This document shows, in pieces, positions 18,245-25,627 of a stretch of 25,627 nt of DNA. The notes below the pieces were generated by a model, which made no database searches, was not told the origin of the DNA, and worked only from the letters and a program-made list of their open reading frames with translations. The first letter of the stretch is position 1. Every line of letters begins with the position of its first letter. The stretch covers positions 1 through 25,627 of the forward strand of contig PS015249.1 of the NCBI GenBank assembly GCA_048213135.1, in the 5' to 3' direction. The translations under genes and the position numbers were made by a program. Source of the stretch: Reclinomonas americana ATCC 50394 (taxonomy: Eukaryota > Jakobida > Jakobea > Jakobida).

Positions 18245-21200
18245 CTAGAGCTTGAGCCACAGCTTGAGCGTGGCGGGTGTGAGGTAGTCGACGAGAGTCT
18301 GCGGTGGCGGGACGGCGTCGCGTGCGTACCACTCCAGCGAGTAGAGCACCATCATGAGGCCGTTACCGGCACCCAGCATCAACCACAGGAACACCTGTGC
18401 ATCCAAATGAGAGAGAAGCGCAACAACAAGAAAACACCGCAGCACGACGCAACATTCCACACGCGTGCTCGCATGCGGCGAGTGAGCACAATAAACAGCA
18501 TGCCCGGGCCGCCGAAGAGCAGGAGCAGAATGGGGTAGAAGCCGCCAAACACGAACGAAATGATCCACTCGTGAATGACGGCCGAGATGAAGAAGGCGAC
18601 GCCCATGGCTTGTGTGCGGGTGAGGCCGCCCAACTCGTGCAGATCGAGATACGCGTACTCCTTGATGAACTCGTGCACGACGCCNNNNNNNNNNNNNNNN
18701 NNNNGTTCCACTTGCGGTAGAACACCTGCATTGCGCGAGCGATGAGAGAAGGAGGAAAAAAGGAGGGAGGTAGGGAGGAAGAGAAAGAGAGAGGGAGGGA
18801 GGGAGGGAAAAGGAGGGAGGTAGGGAGGGAGAGAAAGAGAGAGGAAGAGAGGGAAGTGGTAAAGAGAGAGACGGAGAGAGAGATAGAGACAAAAGAGGGA
18901 AAGAGAGAAAAAGGGGAAATAGAGGGAAGTCAGAGAAAAAGAGAGGGAAAGAGAGAGACGGAGGGAGAGATAGAGAAAGGAGACAGAGAGAGGGGGGAGA
19001 GAAAAGGAGGAACGAGAGAGAGCGCGAGAGAGAGTAACAAACCTCCCACGTGCGCGCGTTCCACCAGTCCTCGTAGAAGCGGCGATCGGCGAAGCGAGTC
19101 AACTCCGCAAACATGTTCTGCATGAACGGTGAGACACGAGAACACGCAATCTTCACCCACAACCAAGACGCACCTGCCACGTGTGCAGGATCAAGTAGTG
19201 ACCGAGGAACATGAGCGCCATGCCAGGTCCCATCGCACCGACCCACGCCGCAAAGAACGACGTGTAATCGCTGAAAACACTGAGCCGGTCGAACTGCGGC
19301 AGCACCCAGCGGAACACGAGGTATGTGTAGTACACCACACCTGCCGCGGTTGTGTGTGTCAGCACCGAAATAAAGAGATGAGGGGCAAGGAGACGACCCA
19401 CGCACCAATGCCCTCCAGCAGACGCGTGACCACGGCACCCCAGTGGATGCAGGTGGTGCGCGGGTAGTGACGGCGGTACACCAGCGTCGGCGCAAACAGG
19501 AAGAAGAGGAAGGAGCGGAACTCCGAGTCCACGTATTCGGGAGTGATGGGGGAGACGGGTTCGGTGGCGTTGCCCATGGTCTTCCACAGGAGTTTCTCGC
19601 GGAAGTAGGCGTGCATCTGCGCAGGGGGGAGGAAAGGGGGAAGGGATGTGAGGAAAGGAAAAAAGATAAAGAAGGGGACAGCAAAGGCAGGAAAAAAAGG
19701 GGGGGAGAGACAGTGAACGGCAGGAGCGATAAAATGCAAAAGAAACAACAATAACGAAGGGCGAGAGGCAGAGAAGAAGGGAAGAGAAAGACTGAAAGTA
19801 AAAAGCAGGGTGGAGACAGAGAGAGCAAATTAAGAGACAATCACAAGGAAGGGGATGCGTGTGCGAGAGCAAAAGAAGAGTCAAAGGAGAAGAGGAAGTG
19901 AAGTCAGTGAGAGGATAATGGGAGATACAGATGGGGAGTACCAGAGAGAATAATCAGGAGGAAGAAGCAAAGCGCGGTAGTATTGCATGAGAGGCAGAGA
20001 GAGGGGATGGAGAAGAGAACGAGAGCGAGAGAGGAAAGGGAGGGAAGAGGAGGCAGAGGAGAGGAGGACGAAAACAGAAAGCAACCCGGAGGAGAAAGAA
20101 GACAAAGCGCGAAGAAGAGAAGCAAGCGTGATGGTAAAGTGCAGGAAAGAGAAGAGAGACGATACTTCTGCGGCCCTTGGCACGACAAACCTTCATGGAA
20201 ATACGTGCTTGCTCGGCCAGCAATGCCGCACGCAATGGTGGATTGAACGACGTTGTCCAGTACGCCGACAGACCAAACATCACAAACTGCGCGAGTGGCA
20301 AATGGAAGGAGTGAATAAACATGAGCGTCATCGATCGCGCTCGTGCCGCAACGAATTGCAGATAGAAGGCTGAAAGAAGGCAACTAGCACCACTACTCTT
20401 AACACACCTAATCTACCTTCCTCCTTCCCAACTCCCTTTTCCTCTCCTCTCTCCCGCTCTCTCCTAACACCACCCCCACGAAACCCACCTGCTGGGCAGC
20501 GTACACTGCGACCCAGAAGCGATAGGCCAGTCGACTGCCGGTCACGGCGAGATGACCGTAGAACAGTACAAGCAGCGACATGAACATCAGCGCCATCCAG
20601 CGCCACACGAATCTGTCGGCGCCCGCAAAGCCCCACAACAGCAGCGAGAAGTCGGTGAGTGTGCCAGTGCGCTGGTAGTCGGTGAGGATGAGGTTGAGCG
20701 AGATGGCAATCAGTGCCGACAGCGCAATATTGAAAATGGTCTGGCGCATGTCGGGAGTTGTGCAGTGAGTATGAATGATCACAGAGGAAGAGATGCATGC
20801 ATTCTTTCCCCACTCGCCACGCAACTTGGTACGAGTCCTCGCGCATCATCTTGGTCAGCGTGCTCTCGCACGCCACATACACCTTGCGACGCGGTCGCGG
20901 CGGCTGCGCCGGCGCCTTGCTCACCGACTGGATCGCCTCCATCATCACCGAATCCAAGTCATGCGACAGCTGCTGCACCTCCCTATCCAGCTCCGCATGC
21001 GCTCTCGAACGCACATCCTCCAGCTTGGTGATGAACGAGTTGCGCCACGAGGCAACCACCTAGCAAACCATCAGACTCGGGAGTCACAGGCAAACGAGCG
21101 AAGACCAGCACCTCTTTCAACTGGACACGCGCTCGTGCCTGTGACGGAGTCACCAGAGACAAGCACGCTGCATCTGCGTCCTCCAGCAGCGATGACGGAG

Positions 21201-21369
21201 CCGTGATGCTTCCATTGTTGTTGTGCTGATCGACAGCTGCAGAAGCTGCACTGCTGTCTCCATTGCTCACTGACGAATCCCCATTGTGATGATGATCAGC
21301 GGCTGCTCCATTGGGTCGCGAAGCACCATTGGAGGCACCACTGCCGCGTTTGCGCACTCCCGATGACAT
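18245..21369 (-). CDS. SOAT/ACAT-like sterol O-acyltransferase, MBOAT superfamily
   Basis: Exons in transcript order: 21369-21112, 21059-20826, 20740-20485, 20369-20191, 19616-19406, 19340-19174, 19117-19043, 18725-18705, gap, 18684-18454, 18394-18245 (stop TAG), about 593 aa, close to the length of known SOAT enzymes. The enzyme class moves a fatty acyl group from acyl-CoA to a sterol (or diacylglycerol) in the ER membrane for storage. The first ~140 residues are a hydrophilic, disordered cytosolic tail (Asn/Ser/His-rich). Membrane segments follow. Family motifs: EQARISMKMHAYFRE, FLFFLFAPTLVYR then YPRTTCIHWG, FADR then FYEDWWN (about 449-455), VFYRKWN, and SAVIHEW with the presumed catalytic His at about 505, then GFYPILLLLFGGPGMLF. 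The pattern is nearer SOAT than DGAT1, but substrate cannot be settled from sequence. The region 20310-20369 was read as exon; a GTTGCG donor inside it offers an alternative 67-nt in-frame-compatible intron. Confidence 0.88.
18685..18704. other. 20-N placeholder gap inside the acyltransferase, possibly zero-length
   Basis: The exon reads VFYRKWN on one side and GVVHEFIKEY on the other. In SOAT proteins the same place reads WN directly followed by a VVVHDW-like segment, so WN-GVVHEF aligns with no residues missing. Twenty N is not a multiple of three, so the literal length would break the frame. The true gap is probably 0 nt or a few codons. Confidence 0.7.
18726..19042 (-). repeat. Purine-rich repetitive intron of the acyltransferase
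   Basis: The 317-nt intron is nearly all purine on the plus strand (pyrimidine on the sense strand). A unit beginning AGGAGGGAGGTAGGGAGG occurs at 18761 and again at 18811, a 50-bp period, followed by (GAGAGA)n stretches to about 19035. Sense donor GTTTGT, acceptor CAATGCAG. Confidence 0.85.
19617..20190 (-). other. Long intron (574 nt) of the acyltransferase
   Basis: The sense donor is GTTTGTCGTG and the acceptor ends CTGCGCAG. The join is secured by the family motif EQARISMK / MHAYFRE that it restores. The sequence is pyrimidine-rich on the sense strand throughout. Open frames read across it, but their composition (Leu/Ser/Phe/Pro) is that of the polypyrimidine tract, not of a protein. Confidence 0.85.
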
Positions 21370-22479
21370 CTGCACACAAACGATCGGAGCAGGAAAATGC
21401 ACAAGTCGGAAAAGTGGGAGTGAGAGACTGAGAGTGTGCTCTCTCTCTCTCTCTCTCTCATACTCCTCTTCTCTCTTTTCGTGAATGAGTGGGAGGTGGA
21501 ACTGGGGTGCGACATGGCTCAGTTTCCACACAAAAGCAAACGCAAACGCACGCGCGCGGGCGCGAGAACGAGAGACAGAGATGCACACTGATGCACAGAG
21601 TGTGCACAGGAGAGCAACACAAGTGCGTTCAGTGAGTGCGTGCGAGTGAGACATGTCACCGGAGTGTGTGTGTGCAAGTGATGCAGTGCAGTGAGAATCT
21701 GTGTGTGTGCGGAGTGCGTGTGAGTGTGAAGAGACGCACCACACCACTGGCGGAGGAGTGTGCGTGCACCCGCGGCGAGTCGGCGACGGAGAGTGTGTTA
21801 AGTTGTCCACGCGCGCGCGAGTCGGACGGAGTTCACTTTTTTTCCCGATCCGAGGCGATTCTTCTTTCGGGTACCCGTCATGGTGTGTCTGCAGATGGCA
21901 TCTACTACACGCAGGTGTTAAGTGTGAGTGAGAGACAGAGGCGGAGTCAGCGCCCGGTCATTGTCTTTCGTTGGCAACCAATTGCGGATACGGGAACAAT
22001 ATGGCGTCGGCACCTGCGTTGCAAACACCACGCATACGCTCATAGCAGTGTGTCCCTGGTGACTCTCAGGGTGCTGCTTAAGTGCACACATACATGCACA
22101 TGCACAATTTGTATGTGTAATTAATTTGTTCGAATTTCCACTCAAGCACAAAATATGCGTGTGGTGAAGGTGTGGAGCTCCCTCTCTGTGCATAGAAGCA
22201 TCAGCGCACATGTACCGCATGTAACCATTCTCACAAGAAGCTTTCACTATTTCTCAAACACACAAAGAACAACTCATACATCAAATTTCATGTCGATATG
22301 TACCCACGGGAGTATACAAGCGGCAAGAAGCCCACACACGCCGCGCCGCATACGGCTCGACGGTCGTCATAATGGCTGGCACTCGCCTCCTCCCAACCCT
22401 CCCCGCTCTGCTCTCCCCTCCTCTCTCGCACACAACAATTTCGAATTTCCTGCACCCCCACTCACTCACTAACTCTCTG
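21370..22479. promoter_or_regulatory. Upstream region of the acyltransferase and 3' flank of the next gene
   Basis: These 1,110 bp hold no convincing exon. On the minus strand they should contain the acyltransferase promoter and 5' UTR and the 3' end of the 307-aa gene. Visible structure: a (CT)n microsatellite at about 21438-21459, many GTGTG/GTGAG stretches at 21590-21790, a CGCGCGCG patch near 21550 and another near 21812, and a more AT-rich piece near 22110-22140 (TGTGTAATTAATTTG) of unknown role. Confidence 0.5.
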
Positions 22480-23744
22480 CTATTCCGCGGCCTGGTTCTG
22501 CTGCGAGTGCACCAATGCCAGCTTGCACATGGCGGAGGCGCGCGGCAGGTCCAGTCTTGCCAGCAGGCGCACAAAGTTCTCGAAGAGATCTCGGTCCTCC
22601 TCCTTGTCGAATTGCATGGCGGCCGCCGACAATGGCGACGCCATGGCGGAGCTGCCGGCGGCTGAACTTGGCCGACTCGCACTGGCGGACCTGGTTTATA
22701 TGTGAGCATGGAGCGCCATCGCATGTTCATGGGAGGAGAAGGAGACGCAACAGTTTCTTGCCCTGCAGGCCGGTTTGCGGAGTGTGTGAAGGCGGCTTGC
22801 CGTAGGCCTCGGACAGCGCTTGTGGTGTGAGAGGGCCTGTGTGGAGGGAGGGCGAGTCAGTTGAGTGTACAAGACGATTGTGCAGGCCTACACGCACCAA
22901 CGCTGAGCTGCTCCTCGTCGCCGTCGCCCGTGTCGATGGACACCGACACGGTGCTCATTCCCGGTCGCCCTCGCAGACCGGCCATGTTGGCTCGTCGGCT
23001 TCCCGGTGTGGCCGGCTTGGCGCCACCGAAGGTGGGCGATAGTGCCGAGGGTGACGAGTACATGCGGCCGTGCTTGGGGCCGGAGGGTGGTGTCGGGGTG
23101 TCAAAGGCATCGAAACTGACACACAAGCGGTGAGTGGCGTTTCTCTTTTTTTTCGTGTCAGTTGTGCAAGGAGGCGCAACTGTGGCGACGACGACTCTCC
23201 CAACGCGGCACCGTAGGGAGTGCTGGCAAATGTCCTTCCCGTGTCGCGTGATCCACCAAACGAGCCGCGCGAGATGGCAGAGAGCGGCCGTGTCCGGCCG
23301 GCCGAGGCTGACCTTGGTCGGCTGCTGCTGCGAGAGGGGCTGCGCGACCGATCGCCGCCGAGGTCTGCGGTGGAGTTGAGTTCGGGTCTCGTCGGTGCTG
23401 CACGAGGAGACATGAGAAGAAAGAGTGAGCGAAAGAGCATTGGCGTTGTGAACGGTGGGCGGGGACGCAACACTTTTGCAGTCCCGGCGGCAGGTTGACC
23501 ATGGTGCGAGGGGGTGAGGTGTCGATGCAGCTGCGCATGTTACGCAGCAGCTCGCGGTGCTTGCGTCGGTTTGAGTTGATCACATCACGGCCCATCTGCC
23601 GCAAAGGGAAGTGAGTCAATGCGAACAACCGAATCGCACACAAAAACGCACGCAGCCACACACACACACACACACCGGTGTCGAGGCAGCGTAGGCAAAG
23701 TGGCCCGGTCGCCAGTGCGCCATCGTCGTTCCGGGTCCGTTCAT
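22480..23744 (-). CDS. Uncharacterised Ser/Arg/Pro-rich protein, 307 aa
   Basis: Exons in transcript order: 23744-23676, 23595-23472, 23397-23181, 23115-22898, 22836-22752, 22690-22480 (stop TAG). All joins keep frame, and three of the five introns start with GTTGCG. The product is not recognised. The N-terminus is compact and basic (AHWRPGHFAYAASTP, then INSNRRKHRELLRNMRSC, then TMVNLPPGLQK). The middle is disordered and rich in Ser, Arg and Pro (RSRSPSRSSSRPRSASAGR; SPSALSPTFGG), with a short acidic piece (IDTGDGDEEQ). The end is predicted helical (EEDRDLFENFVRLLARLDL, then MCKLALVHSQQ). No membrane segment or catalytic motif is seen. It could be an RNA- or cytoskeleton-associated adaptor, but that is speculation. 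It is divergently placed against NTF2, with about 650 bp between start codons. Confidence 0.7.
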
Positions 23745-24396
23745 GATGATGTGAGGAAAAGAGAGATGACTGTATGCGACAAAGAGAGAGAGTCAGTTTC
23801 CTCGCGGCATAACTCCTCTCACAAAAAAAGTGAATCATAAGTCACGCATACAGAAGGTGTGAAACTGAGCAGGGCAGGGCAGCGTGGCAGAGCGGTCTTG
23901 AGAGAGAACAAGGAAAAGAGCTGCTGCGCTGACAAGTAAAGAGTCCGAGCAAGAGAGGAGTTGAAGAACGGACGCGAGAGTGGAGATGGCCGCGTCTTGT
24001 TCAGACACCTCGCGCTCACTGCCTCGTGCCCTCTCTCTCACACACACACACGCACACTGGCAAGCAGCAGCAATGCACGCACATGCACCGCAAGAGAGCA
24101 GAAGAGCAGCGCAAAGGAGACCCGAGGAACGAGCGAGAGAGAGCCGCGGCGGGAAGAAACGCTGACACTGTAAACGCACCTTTCTAATGCAAGTGACAGG
24201 CAGGCAGGCAGTGGCGATGAAGCAAAGGGGGCGATTGACAACGGCAACGATGAAAGGTAAACACCCACACAACAACAACAACGGCTGGTAATACTCTCTC
24301 GCACACAACCAAGAAACTGAGCGCTGGACAGATTGGATGTCTACAGCTGGAGCCAATCTGTCCATCACACACATCACACACTCTTCTGGTTACGAG
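23745..24396. promoter_or_regulatory. Divergent intergenic region between the 307-aa gene and NTF2
   Basis: 652 bp separate two start codons pointing away from each other, so both promoters and 5' UTRs must lie here. CA repeats (CACACACACACACG) occur near 24039-24053. An ACAACAACAACAACGG run near 24270 and GAGAGA tracts at 23782 and 24136 are also seen. There is no TATA-like box that I would call, and no other gene is visible. Confidence 0.55.
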
Positions 24397-24906
24397 ATGG
24401 CAGATTTCCAAACGATCGGACAGCAGTTTGTCGAGGTGAGAGCGCGCGTTTACGTGTGTGAGCGTGCGTGTGTGAAGAGCTATTTGCGGATGATGGCGCG
24501 CGACATGTCATGTCGCGCAGTCTCTCTCGCTCGCTCTCTCTCTTCTCCACGCACACCGCAAGTCGTGCGTGAGTGACTGACTATATGTGTGTGTGTCGCA
24601 TCCACTGCAGTTCTACTATGGAACGTTTGACACGAACTTGGAGGGTCTGGCGGGCCTCTATGTTGCGTCACGTTGTTGCTTGACTCTGCACACACACGCA
24701 CTCTCTCTGTCTGTCTCTCTCTCACGCACATATGCACACTGACACACTGACACACTTCACTTCGAGTTGTCTGCTGTCGTTGAGCGTGTGTGTTTTCGCG
24801 CCATGTCACACAAAAGTGACGCAAACACTCACACTCTGTGCACAGACGGCCGACAGTCTCATGACGTGGGAGTCGGGCCAGTTTGGTGGCGTGGAGGCGA
24901 TTATGG
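24397..24906 (+). CDS. NTF2: Nuclear transport factor 2 (NTF2), 5' part only
   Basis: Exons: 24397-24435, 24611-24661, 24846-24906, the last running into a 20-N gap. The first 50 residues read MADFQTIGQQFVE / FYYGTFDTNLEGLAGLY / TADSLMTWESGQFGG, then VEAIM. This matches the start of NTF2 (IG..Fv..YY..FD..r..L..LY...S.ltweg.qf.G...I). Family role: a homodimer of about 125 residues carries Ran-GDP into the nucleus through the pore. The start is the first ATG of the open frame, and the length before the IGxxF motif is as expected. The second intron starts with GTTGCGT. The remaining ~75 residues were not found between the gap and the window end, so their exons lie in the gap or further right. 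Confidence 0.9.
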
Positions 24907-25627
24907 NNNNNNNNNNNNNNNNNNNNGAGAGAGAGAGAGGAACGGGGGACGGGGGTCAGAAATGAGCGCGGAATATGCGTGCTGTGTGTGTATGAGAAGG
25001 GGAAGGGAGAGGGTGTGTCTCTCGCCGCACCTCTTTATCAACGGCTGCATACGCACACTCTCTCTTTCTCCTTTTGCGTCGACATTCCCAGTTCGTAGCA
25101 CTCTTCCTCTTCTCGTTGGCTCCTTCCAATGACAGACACGGCCAACAACAACGCAGTTTGTCTTGTCTCCTCCTGCCTGTCACTGATATCTTCGAGTTCG
25201 TAGCACTCTTCCTTCTCTTCGTTGTTGATCACGTTTGTGCGCATCTCGCGTGCACATCCCACGTGCCGCCGAAAGTGATGGTCGACAGCTCTGCAGTGTG
25301 TCTTTGTAAATTCTGCTCTCTTTCTCCACTTGCACTCTTCCTTCTCATGTTGGTGTGACCGCGTTCACTTCCTCGTCGCACATCCCTCAGGTGAAGCACG
25401 GCGTTGACAGCCCCGCAGTGTGTCTCTCACAGCAGCTGCTCTTTCTTCACTCGTTTATGTCACCTCTTTCTCACCGTCGAAAGCTGTCGACCGTTGCACT
25501 GGTGTGATTGGAAGGAGAGAGAGAGAGATAGAGAGAGAGAGCGCGTCTCATTCGACTCTGTGCTTTGAAAGCTGCTTCTTATCTCTCTGCACTGTGAGTG
25601 TATCACTGACTTGCTCTGTTACAATGC
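24907..25627. other. Gap and repeat-containing tail, probably an NTF2 intron
   Basis: After the 20-N gap (24907-24926) comes a GAGAGA tract, then mixed pyrimidine-rich sequence. No segment reads like the C-terminal half of NTF2. Either a long intron occupies the rest of the window or the gap hides the remaining exons. The end of the window carries (GA)n near 25516-25540. Confidence 0.5.
25099..25460. repeat. Degenerate tandem repeat, starts at 25099, 25204 and 25333
   Basis: CACTCTTCCTTCTC-like sequence opens each copy (25099 is slightly altered). Copies 2 and 3 also share a GCACATCCC segment (about 25251 and 25379), a GTCGACAGC/GTTGACAGC segment and CTCTGCAGTGTGTCT / CCCGCAGTGTGTCT (about 25290 and 25421), giving a period near 129 bp. 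A weaker fourth relative may follow (CACCGTCGAAAGC near 25471). The copies are strongly diverged, which suggests an old duplication. Confidence 0.65.

Noticed and set aside
18245-19840. 531-codon continuous open frame on the minus strand
   Set aside because: Its middle is translated polypyrimidine intron, and parts are out of frame with the acyltransferase motifs. Only the terminal exon shares its frame usefully; the spliced model restores FYEDWWN, VFYRKWN and SAVIHEW.
20303-20369. Extra intron inside the acyltransferase exon (donor GTTGCG, acceptor GCGCAG)
   Set aside because: It would keep frame, but removing it deletes a hydrophobic stretch (MTLMFIHSFHLPLAQ) that fits a membrane segment of the family. 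Kept as exon; transcripts would decide.
21370-22479. A further gene between the acyltransferase and the 307-aa gene
   Set aside because: Open frames here (up to about 160 codons) have no recognisable motif and follow GT/CA-rich composition. No phase-consistent exon chain was found.
1-25627. Mobile elements, rRNA or tRNA genes
   Set aside because: No reverse transcriptase, transposase, integrase, terminal repeats, or tRNA-like cloverleaf with A/B boxes was recognised on either strand.

Overview
The window is protist-like nuclear eukaryotic DNA. Five genes are interrupted throughout by short spliceosomal introns (GT...AG, mostly 50-90 nt), and a sixth has two clear introns before an assembly gap. 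Exons are GC-rich; introns are pyrimidine-rich on the sense strand. I placed 64 introns by hand. Every placed junction preserves the reading frame, which is the main support for the gene models. Nothing bacterial, viral or transposon-like is evident. The species is not named: intron density and gene content fit an intron-rich unicellular eukaryote, possibly from the amorphean side (inference).

Layout. (1) 1-598: a tandem repeat of about 280 bp, ending in an assembly gap. (2) 911-12183, plus: the 3' 39 exons (about 2,576 codons) of a giant signalling protein. It has a DOCK-family body (N-terminal region, DHR-1/C2 domain and the helical-repeat signature around HDLDSKY) and ends in a RasGEF_N plus RasGEF module where DOCK proteins normally carry DHR-2. 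(3) 14170-12354, minus: a type II membrane nucleotide-diphospho-sugar transferase (GT77-like), complete. (4) 17521-14723, minus: a second type II membrane glycosyltransferase (GT61-like), with one 606-nt gap. (5) 21369-18245, minus: a sterol/diacylglycerol O-acyltransferase of the MBOAT superfamily, SOAT-like. (6) 23744-22480, minus: a 307-aa Ser/Arg/Pro-rich protein I do not recognise. (7) 24397 onward, plus: the first three exons of nuclear transport factor 2, cut by a gap.

Functional picture. The genes do not form one pathway. Items 3 and 4 are adjacent, same-strand, Golgi-type glycosyltransferases. Item 5 is an ER lipid-esterifying enzyme and item 7 a nuclear import factor. The most unusual object is the DOCK-RasGEF protein: the DOCK scaffold, a phosphoinositide-binding Rac/Cdc42 regulator elsewhere, appears coupled here to a Ras/Rap-type exchange domain. 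A second genome-level oddity is recurrent use of an atypical 5' splice site, GTTGCG (usually followed by T), in five of the six genes.

Assembly gaps are at 599-766, 2003-2022, 14675-14694, 15018-15623, 17707-18130, 18685-18704 and 24907-24926. The four 20-N runs look like fixed placeholders.
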